A stretch of DNA of 64,000 nucleotides. Source: Deltaproteobacteria bacterium. Lineage in GTDB: Bacteria; Myxococcota; Kuafuiibacteriia; Kuafuiibacteriales; Kuafuiibacteriaceae. The translations under genes were made by a program, and so were the position numbers. Within the stretch, counting starts at the first letter, position 1, and each line of letters starts with the position of its first letter. Below are positions 1-8,695 of this stretch, in pieces. The stretch covers positions 1,426,001 through 1,490,000 of the forward strand of contig JADJPE010000005.1 in assembly GCA_016713425.1 (NCBI GenBank). Direction: 5' to 3'. The notes under the pieces were generated by a model. That model was not told the origin of the DNA, searched no databases, and saw only the letters and a list, made by a program, of their open reading frames with translations.

Positions 1-570
1 TCGATTGGCCTCTCGGTATCGCGCCCGCTGGTCGGCGTCGAGTTCGGGGAACAGTTCGACGCGATCGTACAGGGCGCTCACCAGGTCGCCGCGCGGAATG
101 GGAAGCACGAGGCGAAGCACCAAGTACTTGTCGATCTCGGCTTGAATCTCGAGCTCGACCTCCGAGACAGGGCGATTGAGCCGGTGACCACAGAAAGTGA
201 AGTAGACGAAATGCGAAACCCCTTCCGTCGTCACGCAGAAGTCATCGAGGCCGTCGACGGGCGCGCCAGCGACAGGAGCCGTCGGTTGACGCGTAGAGAC
301 GCGCTCGAGAAACATCTGCGCGCGCAGGCGAACATGGTCGTCGATAAACAACGCAACCCAGGTGCAATCCGCATCGTGCTGGACGAGCAAGCTCTCTCGT
401 GTGTTGGGACGATCGACCCCCAGCAAGACGTCGAGGCGGTCCCCGTCGACTCGAAAATCGGCGACATCGAGCGCGCCGTCGAGCCGGTAAATCGTCTCGA
501 GGACGCGCTGAACCCAAGGCTCGAGATCATGTCGACCCGCGCCATTTGGGGGTTGGCCTACGGCAATCAT
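1..570 (-). CDS. Hypothetical protein, partial (C-terminus off left edge)
   Basis: An uninterrupted reading frame of 190 codons starts at ATG 570 and leaves the window at base 1 without a stop, so the C-terminus is missing. Its ATG overlaps the TGA of the upstream gene by four bases (ATGA at 567-570), which indicates translational coupling and a shared operon. The protein is acidic and soluble, with no signal peptide or membrane segment, and alternates hydrophobic and charged residues as expected for an alpha/beta fold. I do not recognise the family. Its function is probably tied to the equally unknown upstream partner. Confidence that it is a gene is high because the frame is clean and codon use matches its neighbours. 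Confidence 0.7.
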   Translation of the reverse strand, partial: MIAVGQPPNGAGRHDLEPWVQRVLETIYRLDGALDVADFRVDGDRLDVLLGVDRPNTRESLLVQHDADCTWVALFIDDHVRLRAQMFLERVSTRQPTAPVAGAPVDGLDDFCVTTEGVSHFVYFTFCGHRLNRPVSEVELEIQAEIDKYLVLRLVLPIPRGDLVSALYDRVELFPELDADQRARYREANR

Positions 571-1190
571 GATGGCGACGAGCCCGACCAGACCGGCCCG
601 ACACCCAAGCGGCAAAGCCGTCGCCCCAACATCACGCTGTCTGGGTTCCGCGCAAAGCGCGTAAACAACGCATCGAGGTCCGACGCCACCGGCAGCGCGG
701 TCTGCTCAGCCATGCGTGTCAGAACCTCGACGAGACGGCGAAAGTTCTCCGCGAGCTCGGCCAAGAGCGCCGAGAATCCACCTCGCTGCGCCAATGAAGC
801 CGCGGTGTCGTAGGCCGCTCGCCCCATGTCGATGTAGTAGTCCACGCCCACCAACGAACGCCGACGCTCCACGTGAGCCGCAAAGAAGCCGCTCACGAAC
901 AAGCTCACATCCCCGAGATGACGATAAGCCTCGAAGCGCGCGCTCGGCGCGCCCGAAACCGCGCGCTCCAGCAGCCACACCAGCGCGGGCGTGCCGCTCT
1001 CGTCCAGCCGACCGCCCTCGTGGAGCCGCTCGGCATGCGCAAACTCGGTGCAGAGCTTGAGGACATAGACATAGGTCTCCGCCTGAAGCTCGACGCGTTC
1101 TTGCTCGAGCGCCTGCTGAAGCAGGTCGCGAAAGAAACCCTCCAAAGACGTGGCCAGCGCGATGCTCGAAGAGGTCATGCCAACAATCAT
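567..1190 (-). CDS. Hypothetical protein, likely all-helical, coupled to downstream gene
   Basis: A 207-residue protein (ATG 1190; an alternative ATG at 1178 gives 203 residues). It looks soluble and mostly helical: Leu/Ala/Glu-rich stretches, no signal peptide and no membrane segment. The middle carries an aromatic-rich segment (VDYYIDMGRAAYDTA, about residues 120-134) that could be a family signature, but I cannot name a family. Its stop overlaps the start of the next gene by four bases, so the two are probably co-translated. The upstream side is a 314-bp non-coding gap before the divergent hipB. No catalytic motif is visible and I do not assign a function. Confidence 0.75.
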   Translation of the reverse strand: MIVGMTSSSIALATSLEGFFRDLLQQALEQERVELQAETYVYVLKLCTEFAHAERLHEGGRLDESGTPALVWLLERAVSGAPSARFEAYRHLGDVSLFVSGFFAAHVERRRSLVGVDYYIDMGRAAYDTAASLAQRGGFSALLAELAENFRRLVEVLTRMAEQTALPVASDLDALFTRFARNPDSVMLGRRLCRLGVGPVWSGSSPS

Positions 1191-1504
1191 ACGAAACGAC
1201 TCGACCGATCCGCAAACCAGTTCACTAGTAATGTCATAGACTTACAGCACACCTCACGCCACTTCGTCGCACCACAGCGCATTGCATCGAGAATCCTTTC
1301 TGATTATAGACTCTTAGAAGATGCGCGTAGCAAATAGCTGGCACTCACGGTCTTCTGGTGGCTAACAACCTCGGCGGCCAAGGGGGTATGAGCGAGCCCA
1401 CCCGTGCGTCACATGTCGTTGCCGGTCGCAAAGACTCTGGTCGGATCGATCGGCGTGCACCGCCTTGACTGCGGCTCTCGGCTGCTCGAAGTTACCGTAC
1501 GGGA
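1191..1504. other. Divergent intergenic region upstream of hipBA
   Basis: No gene is visible here. The stretch separates a leftward unknown gene pair from rightward hipBA, so it must hold promoters for both. It is more AT-rich than its surroundings around 1200-1340. HipB proteins usually bind palindromic operators in their own promoter. I searched by eye and saw no convincing repeated palindrome. Confidence 0.4.
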
Positions 1505-1960
1505 ATGAACTCGACTGACACGCCGATGGTCACCATCGTGCGGAACCCAGAGACCCTTGGCGAAATCGTCCGCGCGAAGCGCAAGGCCGCACGGCTGACG
1601 CAAGCTCAGGCGGCCGGACTGGCGGGGGTCGGTAACCGGTTTTTTTCTGAACTTGAGCGAGGGAAGCGGTCCTTGGAGCTCGGCCTCGTCCTGCAAGTTC
1701 TGGAGCGGCTGGGGCTCGAGCTGGCGGTCGCACCCCGGGGGCCGAACCTCTTTGCCCTGCCCGTTCCGGAGTTTGTCGCCGCGCAAGACTCAAAGGCCTC
1801 AGTCGAGCGGAAGGGTTCCACGAAGGCCGGAGGCGAAAAGCACGCCGCCAGCGAGCATGCGACGCAGGCCGGCAAGAACGCGGAGGCGGGACGTGCGGCC
1901 GGAACGGGCGTGAGATCGAAGCCCAAACGAGACGATGGACGAGGTCTTCGTGGGCGATGA
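1505..1960 (+). CDS. hipB: HipB-type XRE-family antitoxin/repressor with C-terminal tail
   Basis: A 151-residue protein. Residues 17-75 form a Cro/C1-type helix-turn-helix (RAKRKAARLTQAQAAGLAGV, then a recognition-helix region with FFSELERGK), typical of HipB. The ATG is preceded by a weak GGGA. The last 26 bases overlap hipA, the usual tight coupling of this toxin-antitoxin pair. In the family, HipB neutralises HipA and represses the operon. Residues 95-151 are a low-complexity Lys/Ala/Gly/Arg tail much longer than in E. coli HipB (88 residues); it could be disordered and control stability. Identity as the antitoxin rests on the HTH plus adjacency to hipA. Confidence 0.88.
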   Translation: MNSTDTPMVTIVRNPETLGEIVRAKRKAARLTQAQAAGLAGVGNRFFSELERGKRSLELGLVLQVLERLGLELAVAPRGPNLFALPVPEFVAAQDSKASVERKGSTKAGGEKHAASEHATQAGKNAEAGRAAGTGVRSKPKRDDGRGLRGR

Positions 1961-3233
1961 CCCGCTCTATGTTTTTCACGGGCGGCGCCGGGTGGGACGG
2001 ATCTCGGCCGACCCACTCAAGTTCGTCTATGACACGACGTGGCTGTCGGCGAGGGACTCTTTTGCGCTCTCCGTAGCGCTTCCGCTTAGACCGACATCGT
2101 TCGACGAGGCCGATGTCCGGGCGTTCTTTTTCAACCTACTCCCCGAAGGGCAGGTGCGTCGTCGGCTCGCGGGCCGACTCAAAATCTCCGAAGGCAATGA
2201 CTACGCCTTGCTTGCTGCGGTGGGTGGTGAGTGTGCGGGGGCGATCGCGGTGTTGCCGACGCCGGCCGACGCGAACCCGGAAAGTGGGCGCGAGCGCGAC
2301 GACTTCGACGAACACGCATACGATGCGCTTTCGGACGACGACATCACCCAGCGAATCGCAATGGGCGGTGCGTTGAGCTCGGCGGCGGGAGAGTCGGGCG
2401 TTCGCCTGTCGCTTGCCGGGGCGCAAGACAAGCTACCGGTCTACATCGATGCCTCGGGGAACATCTTCCTCCCCAAGGGTCAGGCCGCAAGCACGCATAT
2501 CATCAAGTTCGAGAATCGAGACTTCAAGCATCTGGCCGTGAATGAGGCGTTCGTGCTCCGACTCGCAGAGGCCGTCGGGCTGCCCTGCGTTCGATCGACG
2601 CTCCGGCGTTTGGGGCGCTCGAACGCGCTCGTCGTCGAGCGCTATGATCGGCTGCGCGCCGGCGCGCGCGTTGAGCGACTCCACCAGGAAGACTTCTGCC
2701 AAGCGCTCAACGTCCCCGCTGAACGCAAGTACGAAGCGGAGGGCGGTCCAAGTTTCGCACAGTCGGTCGAACTGGTCCGCAAGCACTCGAGTGACCCATT
2801 GGCCGACGTGCATGCCGTCGTTCGCTGGCAGATCTTCAACGCAGCCGTCGGAAACGCCGATGGTCACGCCAAGAACCTCGCCCTCCTCCACACACCGACC
2901 GGAACCCGACTTGCGCCCTTTTACGATCTGGTGTCGACCCGCGCGTACCCCCGCGTCGACCGGCATCTCGCCATGCACATCGGCGCCACCTCGGATCCAG
3001 ACCAGCTCACGGCGAAGGACTGGTCCCGCTTCGCGACCGACCTTGGCGTCGGAGCGCGATACGTCCGAGACACTGCGACGCAAGTGCTTTCCGCGATTGG
3101 AGACGCGCTCATCCCCACGGTTCGTGCGCTCGAGAAGGCGTTCGGGCGCAAAGATTTCCTTCGCTCCGCCGTCGTCCCCGGCATCGAAAAATGTACACGG
3201 CGGGTCACCGCGTCCCTCAAAGCCCAGTCATGA
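1935..3233 (+). CDS. hipA: HipA-type serine/threonine kinase toxin
   Basis: A 432-residue protein with the standard HipA layout. Residues 10-105 match the N-terminal HipA domain, including FFFNLLPEG. The kinase core follows: LSLAGAQDKLPV (158-169), the likely ATP-binding lysine in THIIKF (188-192), VVERYDR (233-239), the catalytic loop NADGHAKN (307-314, catalytic Asp309), and the metal-binding Asp331 in FYDLVST. All key kinase residues are present, so the toxin is probably active. Known HipA proteins phosphorylate glutamyl-tRNA synthetase and cause growth arrest and persistence; the substrate here is unknown. It overlaps hipB by 26 bases and converges on the downstream glycosyltransferase gene. 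Confidence 0.93.
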   Translation: MDEVFVGDDPLYVFHGRRRVGRISADPLKFVYDTTWLSARDSFALSVALPLRPTSFDEADVRAFFFNLLPEGQVRRRLAGRLKISEGNDYALLAAVGGECAGAIAVLPTPADANPESGRERDDFDEHAYDALSDDDITQRIAMGGALSSAAGESGVRLSLAGAQDKLPVYIDASGNIFLPKGQAASTHIIKFENRDFKHLAVNEAFVLRLAEAVGLPCVRSTLRRLGRSNALVVERYDRLRAGARVERLHQEDFCQALNVPAERKYEAEGGPSFAQSVELVRKHSSDPLADVHAVVRWQIFNAAVGNADGHAKNLALLHTPTGTRLAPFYDLVSTRAYPRVDRHLAMHIGATSDPDQLTAKDWSRFATDLGVGARYVRDTATQVLSAIGDALIPTVRALEKAFGRKDFLRSAVVPGIEKCTRRVTASLKAQS

Positions 3234-3264
3234 TGCGCGCGCCGCAGCCGGTCGGGTGTCTGAT

Positions 3265-4557
3265 TCAAGGTGCCGTCGAGGCAACGCGAATGAGACGTTC
3301 GTAAAACACCAGCAACTGTTGGGCCCTCGACGACAGATCGTAGGCCGTCAGCACGCGCGCGCGTCCGGCCCCGCCCCAGCACCGACCTCGATCTGGCAAC
3401 TCGGCCAACTGCGTAAAACCACGCGCGATGTCTTCAGCCGCATCGGGATCGACGAGCACGCCCGTTTCGCCTTCGAGCACCGCTTCCGCGATCGCACCCC
3501 GTCGTCCACCGACGACCGGCAACGCAACCGCCATCGCCTGGAGCACCGCGCGTGAGGTGGCGTCGTTGCCGGGCACCAACCAGACGGCGGCGTCCATGGC
3601 CGCCAAGTAGTCATTGAGGTCTTCGCGATGATATCCAGCGAAAACGATCGCGCCCAATGGTGCCGCTTGCTCGGCGAGCGCGCGCAGCGCGGACTCTCGC
3701 TCGCCGTGGCCGATCAAGACCAGCTTGATCTCGGGATGATTCACTCGAGCCTGCGCGAGAGCCTCGATCATGAGTTCGTGCCGGCGGCCGGCCTGGAATC
3801 TCGCCACGCACCCGATCGCGAAGTCGGTCTTTGAAATCGCGAGGCTTCGGCGTACGCGACCACGGGCGTCGGGGTCGGGATGAAAACGCTGAGCATCGAC
3901 GGCCCCAGGAAGAACAAGCACGCGCTCCGGATAGATGTCGACGCGACGGCCATCGGAATCACCACGCGGACGAGACAGTCGATGTCCATCGTCCCCGCCT
4001 CGCGCAGAGTCCCGACCATGTGCTTCCTTGAGTGCTTCTTCGAGGAAGCGCACTTCATCGTGGCTGGCGACCACCAACCCATCGGCGCCGCGCTGAAGCA
4101 AGAGCCGCCGACCGAACGATGGATCCAGACCACGCGCCGCATGAATCGTCCGCACAATCAGAGGTCGATGACGCCGCTGAGATGGAGCGGACTTCGGTTC
4201 GGACGCTGCGAACGGTGAGCGCGAAGACGACGACCGCCCGACGCAGCGCGACGCAAGCGCCGCGAGTCCGTGGTCGTGCGACAGATGCGTGTGGACGACC
4301 TCGAAGTCGATGAAACTTCGCCGCAGCTCGAGAAAGTCGCCAAGCCATGCGAGCGGCCCCGCTTTCGTGGAAAGCACCAGCTTTGGATTTGCGCGAAAGC
4401 CATGCGCATCCAAGATCCCACGGAAGTTCCCAACCCGGCGATTGTCAGCGAAGAGCTCCACATCGACACCGAGGGCACGAAGCCCGCGCGCGAGATCGAA
4501 GGCGGGCTCGGCAGCCCCGGTAAAAGATGGAACGGCGGCAAGATGCAGGACCCTCAT
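3265..4557 (-). CDS. Glycosyltransferase family 4 (GT-B fold)
   Basis: A 430-residue protein. The N-terminal half has the start of a GT-B Rossmann domain (RVLHLAAVPSFTGAAE, with VVHTHLSHDHG near residue 90). The C-terminal half has the donor-nucleotide domain: VLPGAVDAQRFHPD, IGCVARFQAGRRHELMIEAL, LVLIGHGERE and a late E-x7-E-like segment (AIAEAVLEGETGVLV) typical of GT4 enzymes. It probably transfers a sugar from a nucleotide donor to a cell-surface polysaccharide or lipid; the substrate cannot be read from sequence. A low-complexity Ser/Arg insertion lies near residues 105-140. It sits downstream of the UbiB-like gene on the same strand, separated by a short repeat-filled gap. Confidence 0.88.
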   Translation of the reverse strand: MRVLHLAAVPSFTGAAEPAFDLARGLRALGVDVELFADNRRVGNFRGILDAHGFRANPKLVLSTKAGPLAWLGDFLELRRSFIDFEVVHTHLSHDHGLAALASRCVGRSSSSRSPFAASEPKSAPSQRRHRPLIVRTIHAARGLDPSFGRRLLLQRGADGLVVASHDEVRFLEEALKEAHGRDSARGGDDGHRLSRPRGDSDGRRVDIYPERVLVLPGAVDAQRFHPDPDARGRVRRSLAISKTDFAIGCVARFQAGRRHELMIEALAQARVNHPEIKLVLIGHGERESALRALAEQAAPLGAIVFAGYHREDLNDYLAAMDAAVWLVPGNDATSRAVLQAMAVALPVVGGRRGAIAEAVLEGETGVLVDPDAAEDIARGFTQLAELPDRGRCWGGAGRARVLTAYDLSSRAQQLLVFYERLIRVASTAP

Positions 4558-4569
4558 TCACTCCTCATC

Positions 4570-4625
4570 GTTCTCCGCATGCCATTCTCCGCATGCCGTT
4601 CTCCGCATAACGTTCTCCCGCTCAT
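4570..4625. repeat. 14-bp tandem repeat, four imperfect copies
   Basis: Four units of 14 bp (consensus GTTCTCCGCATGCC) start at 4570, 4584, 4598 and 4612, drifting at the right end. They fill the gap between the glycosyltransferase start and the UbiB-like stop. The period is not a multiple of three, which fits a non-coding location. Confidence 0.85.
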
Positions 4626-4628
4626 CGC

Positions 4629-6323
4629 TCACGGTCGACGACGAACGAGCCAACGCATGAGGCTGATCTTCTTGAGGCGGGGCTTGAACAGCACATAAGC
4701 GCCCGTCCAAAACAGCAAGAACATCGAGACGGCACCACCGACGACACCGGCGATCGGAATCCCAAAGAGCGTGAGATTGACGCGCGCGAGACCGATGAAT
4801 GCACCCACAATGAACGCCGCGCCGAGAATCGACCCCGCAACCGTGGTCGCGGCCGTCAGCAGCGAAGAATGGAGGCGCTCGAGCTCGTGGCCGCTGACGT
4901 TCACGCCGAACTTGCCGGAGCTAAGGTCCGACAGAATCTGCGACACCTGAAGCGGTACATCCTGAGAGATGCCTTGAATTTGCAGCAATGCTCGATAGAA
5001 CCCGCCGTCGGTCGCAAAGGGTGCGGCACGTTGAACAAGGAGCCTCTCGGCGTATGGGCGCGCGACTTGTGCGATGTCGAGATCCGGAGCAAGGCCGCGC
5101 ACAATCCCTTCGACCGTGGCCGCCGAACGCGCGAGCATGGTGTACTCGGCGGGGACACGAATCTTGTGTTTCATCGCAAGCCCGAGAAGATCTTGAATGA
5201 GGACCGTCGACTGCACGTCCCCGAGCGCGCGGCCGGCGTAACGCTGAAACAGGCTCGCGGTGTCATCGCGAACGGCACCCATATCGACGCGCGTCTGCGA
5301 CTGGCCAAGCCGATAGAGCGTGCGGGCAACGCTCTCCGCGTCTTCCATCGCAACCCCAAGCGCGAGGATGACGAGCGTCTCCTTCATTTGCGGCGTCAGC
5401 CGCCCCAGAAGTCCAAGGTCCAAAATCCCGTATCGACCGTCGCTCAGAAACAAGATGTTTCCGGGGTGCGGGTCGGCGTGGAAGACGCCATCGACGAACA
5501 CCTCATCGAAAGCTTCGGCCAAAACCCGCTCGGCGACGCGACGCCGATCGACATCCTCGGGAAGGCGCGAGAGCGGCACACCCTCGAGATACGACATCGT
5601 CAATACTTTGGTGCTGGTCAGCTCCGGGAAGACCTGCGGAACGACGATGTCGAACCGTTGCGCGTGAAGCCGACGAAACTCGCGCAGGTTGGCGGCCTCA
5701 TGCTGGAAGTTGAGCTCCTCCATCAGCGCGCGGTCGAATTCGCGGACGATCCCGATCGGTTCAGCGACGCCTGATTCCTCGACGGCAACATCCAGGAGCC
5801 TCGCGAACCGATAGAGAATCTCGAGGTCGGCCGTAACGTCGTCGAGAATGCCGGGCCGCTGAATCTTGATGACAACCGAGGCGCCCTGCTTCGTCGTTGC
5901 ACGGTGAACTTGGGCGATGGACGCGGTGGCGAGCGGCGTCTCGCTGATCTCCCGGAAGCACTCGGCGGCCGGTTTCTTGAGCGCATCGGCCAGCGTCGCC
6001 TCGATTTCCGAGAATGGAATCGGCTCGCAGTGATCCTGGAGCGTCCGAAGCTCCTCGACATAAGGACCCGAAATGAGATCTGGCCGCGCCGAAAGAACCT
6101 GTCCTAGTTTGATGAACGTCGGACCAAGCTCTTCGAGCATCATGCGAAATCGGCGAGCCGCTGATCCGGATCGACGCAGATCCCCTGTCTCGGTCCCCGC
6201 TGTGCCCACGAGTGCCGGCCGAGGCTCGGGATCGGCGCCGTCCCCCCGGACGACAAACCGCTCGTACCCATACTTGCCGACGATTCGGGCAATCCTTTGG
6301 AGGCGCCTCAGGTCCCGGAGCAT
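4629..6323 (-). CDS. ABC1/UbiB-family atypical kinase, membrane-anchored
   Basis: A 564-residue ABC1/UbiB/AarF protein. The hallmark KxGQ motif is present (TFIKLGQVLSARPDL, Lys72-Gln75), followed by the Ala-rich loop (TASIAQVHRA), the EELNFQHEA segment, the catalytic HADPHPGNIL and the metal-binding ILDLG. Two hydrophobic segments near the C-terminus (about residues 495-550) anchor it to the membrane, as in E. coli UbiB. The family supports ubiquinone or other isoprenoid-lipid biosynthesis through ATPase/kinase activity. No other quinone genes are nearby, so the exact pathway is inferred. It is divergent from the M16 peptidase gene with only 70 bp between starts. Confidence 0.92.
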   Translation of the reverse strand: MLRDLRRLQRIARIVGKYGYERFVVRGDGADPEPRPALVGTAGTETGDLRRSGSAARRFRMMLEELGPTFIKLGQVLSARPDLISGPYVEELRTLQDHCEPIPFSEIEATLADALKKPAAECFREISETPLATASIAQVHRATTKQGASVVIKIQRPGILDDVTADLEILYRFARLLDVAVEESGVAEPIGIVREFDRALMEELNFQHEAANLREFRRLHAQRFDIVVPQVFPELTSTKVLTMSYLEGVPLSRLPEDVDRRRVAERVLAEAFDEVFVDGVFHADPHPGNILFLSDGRYGILDLGLLGRLTPQMKETLVILALGVAMEDAESVARTLYRLGQSQTRVDMGAVRDDTASLFQRYAGRALGDVQSTVLIQDLLGLAMKHKIRVPAEYTMLARSAATVEGIVRGLAPDLDIAQVARPYAERLLVQRAAPFATDGGFYRALLQIQGISQDVPLQVSQILSDLSSGKFGVNVSGHELERLHSSLLTAATTVAGSILGAAFIVGAFIGLARVNLTLFGIPIAGVVGGAVSMFLLFWTGAYVLFKPRLKKISLMRWLVRRRP

Positions 6324-6393
6324 AAGTTGGTCCTATCTCATCCCTCTCTCGTCCTAATCGTGGACACTTCACTCAGGTCAGCCTACGGTGCGC

Positions 6394-7704
6394 ATGACGT
6401 TGCAGAAGGCCTATCATCACACGTCGACGCAACTCGACAACGGTCTCGTGGTCTCGACGGTCGAAATGCCCCATCTTCATTCGGCCGGCGTATTCCTTTT
6501 CGCACGCGTCGGAAGCCGGCACGAATCGGCCTCGACGAACGGATTGTCGCATTTTCTCGAGCACATGTTCTTCCGAGGCTGCGACGGCTTCCCGGACTCG
6601 AGCGCGCTCAACGCCGCCATGGAAGACCTGGGCGGCGTCCTCGAAGGATACACGACCCGAGACCATTCGGGTTATCACAGCATCGTCCACCCGGACCACC
6701 TGGAAGAGGCAACGTCCATTTTCGGGCAGATGTTCTGCCGCCCACACTTCAAGAGCATCGAAATCGAGCGCGGCATCATCCTCGAGGAGACGCTCGACGC
6801 CGTAGACGAACGCGGACGCCAAATCGAGCTCGACGTCATCTCACATCAAGCGAACTTCCCAGGGCACGGGCTTGGCCAGTCGATCGACGGGCCGCGGAAG
6901 AATCTTCGCGCCTTCCAGCTCGCGGATCTCGAACGACATCGGCGGCGGTTCTATGGCGCCCGCAACATGGTTCTCCTCTTCACCGGCGCGATCGACGCCA
7001 AACGCTGTCGACGGGCCGCCCGCCAGGCGTTCGGCGGGCTGTTTCCCGGACGCCCCGGCCACGATGGCCGCCCGCCCAAGCGTCTTCGGAGCGGACCCGC
7101 CGTGAAGTTCATCCGCACAGACGACACCCAAACCCGGATTCGTCTGTCCTTTCGAACCGTGCCTGACGTCCACGAAGACCACCTGCCACTCCTGATGCTC
7201 AGGCGCATTCTGGATGGCGGACTGTCCTCACGGATCCAGGCCGAGCTGGTCGAGAAGCGCGGCATCGCCTACGACATCGGCGCCGACATTACGACCTACT
7301 CAGATTGTGGGTTGTTCGAGTTCGAGCTCGCCGTCGCGCACCGAAAACTCGCGTACGCGATCGAAGAGCTCGGGAACGTCATCGTGCCTTTGGTCAAGGA
7401 TCCCGTCGGTCGCGATGAACTCCATCGGGTTCGAAGACGAATGAAGATCGGCCTCGAGTTTAGCCTCGATTCGTTACACGAGCTTGCCCAGTGGTTCGGG
7501 CTCGGGCGCCTCTTCCTGCGCCACACGACGCCCGAGCAACGTCTTCGAGCGCTCAATCGTGTCTCCGCTGCTGAAATCCAGAAGGTCGCAACCACATATT
7601 TCCGCCCCGAACGCATGACGCTCACCGGCGTGGGGGGTGCAAGTCCCGCCGTCGTGCGCGAGGCAAGATCCGCCTTGGCGCGACTTGGTGACCGACTCAA
7701 ATAG
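6394..7704 (+). CDS. M16-family zinc metallopeptidase (processing-peptidase-like)
   Basis: About 436 residues from ATG 6394 (a GTG at 6388 is also possible). The inverted zinc motif HFLEH is at residues 53-57, with the third ligand in the EETLDAVDERG segment around residue 131, the M16 pattern HxxEH-x(70-80)-E. The RFYGARNMVLLFTGAI segment and a second, inactive-like half (PLLMLRRILDGGLSSRI, EKRGIAYDIG) complete the two-lobed fold. There is no signal peptide, so it may be cytoplasmic, like mitochondrial-processing-peptidase relatives in bacteria. These enzymes degrade or process short peptides. All catalytic residues are intact. Confidence 0.93.
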   Translation: MTLQKAYHHTSTQLDNGLVVSTVEMPHLHSAGVFLFARVGSRHESASTNGLSHFLEHMFFRGCDGFPDSSALNAAMEDLGGVLEGYTTRDHSGYHSIVHPDHLEEATSIFGQMFCRPHFKSIEIERGIILEETLDAVDERGRQIELDVISHQANFPGHGLGQSIDGPRKNLRAFQLADLERHRRRFYGARNMVLLFTGAIDAKRCRRAARQAFGGLFPGRPGHDGRPPKRLRSGPAVKFIRTDDTQTRIRLSFRTVPDVHEDHLPLLMLRRILDGGLSSRIQAELVEKRGIAYDIGADITTYSDCGLFEFELAVAHRKLAYAIEELGNVIVPLVKDPVGRDELHRVRRRMKIGLEFSLDSLHELAQWFGLGRLFLRHTTPEQRLRALNRVSAAEIQKVATTYFRPERMTLTGVGGASPAVVREARSALARLGDRLK

Positions 7705-7766
7705 CCGACCACCGCCTTCGACGAACAGCCGACATCGACGACCCACTGGATGCGAGGGTGACTACG

Positions 7767-8378
7767 CTAGAGATTTCCGGGAAACTTTCGGCTTTGCGGT
7801 GAGCTCTCGACAAGATGCGTGCTTGTGGAGATCGCGGAAGCAAGCGTTCTTTCGACGCCTCTTGCCGCAATCAGCGCTCGGCGAACGAGCGCCTGGCGTG
7901 CGCTCCGGCTGTCCGCTGAAAACCGGTGCTTGTAGAGGCGTCCCGACCGGTCTTCATCTTCGATGAGAGTTTGGCGAGCGCCCGACGATACGGCTCGACC
8001 CGCTCTCTTCCCGAGGCAAGCAACGCGCTTGAAGAAGGTCCCAATCAAGCCCACCTCGGTTGGGTAGGTCATCGGCGCTTCTTGCGCCGTCGTGTCGGCG
8101 ACGCACAACGAAGGATCGACGAAGCCTTCGGCATGAGCCATCCGAACGACGAACTCGTTCAAACGTCCAAGTCCTTCGGCCCCCAGAAGTTGGCTGATGT
8201 CGTGAATCGTTGTGGAATCGGGTGTACAACCGCACCCACCAGCGCCCGCAAATGAGGTCGTCAACCGCCGGGCGATGAAACCTTCGTCGCACGAGTCTTC
8301 TCCTCTGCGACCAATGCCTCCCAATCCAGCGACATCGCGAAGAAAGCCACCACCATGGATCAAATTTCGGGCTTCCAA
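7767..8378 (-). pseudogene. Transposase fragment, ISNCY type, degraded
   Basis: The reading frame contains a segment characteristic of ISNCY-type DDE transposases: DSTTIHDISQLLGAEGLGRL followed by VADTTAQEAPMTYPTEVGLI, matching the family pattern DDTTLIRW...DTTVVE..IHYPTDSGLL. The first catalytic Asp lies in VADTT. The usual protein is more than 400 residues; here only about 200 remain. The sequence before residue 50 does not resemble the family in this frame, so upstream homology is either frameshifted or lost, and the C-terminal catalytic region is missing. It is therefore a non-functional remnant. It lies in a gene-poor gap between the M16 peptidase and the ArsA-like genes. Confidence 0.65.
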
Positions 8379-8507
8379 ACAAGGACAAAACGATCCGCGC
8401 GTGCCTCGAGATACGCGAACTCAAATGGATGCCCGTTAGCAAAACATCCGATTGACCATCACCCATCATGGCGCGAATCGCGTGCGCTGCGCTGAGGTGG
8501 ACGGGGG

Positions 8508-8648
8508 CCCGCAGCCGGTCGAGAAGGACTTTGGGGAACGAAGGCGGTCTCTTGAAATCAATGCGGTTGTGGGGCCCCAATGAGGTGCACGGGCCCAGTT
8601 TCGAAGTGCTGCAGCCGTCGCACCGGGTCCTTCTCGACCGGCTGCGGG
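8508..8648. repeat. Perfect 22-bp inverted repeat, arms 97 bp apart
   Basis: The arm at 8508-8529 (starting CCCGCAGCCGGTCGAGAAGG) is the exact reverse complement of 8627-8648. The arms bracket 97 bp of non-coding DNA next to the transposase remnant and just downstream of the ArsA-like gene end at 8696. It could be the terminal repeats of a deleted mobile element or MITE, or a long stem acting as a terminator. No flanking target-site duplication was evident. Confidence 0.8.
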
Positions 8649-8695
8649 ACCTCGGCCACCGTCAACGAAGCCTCCGATTCCCGACAGCCTCTACG

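Noticed and set aside
142..813. Plus-strand frame over the first two genes
   Set aside because: It opposes two coupled genes with better coding character and has no recognisable motif.
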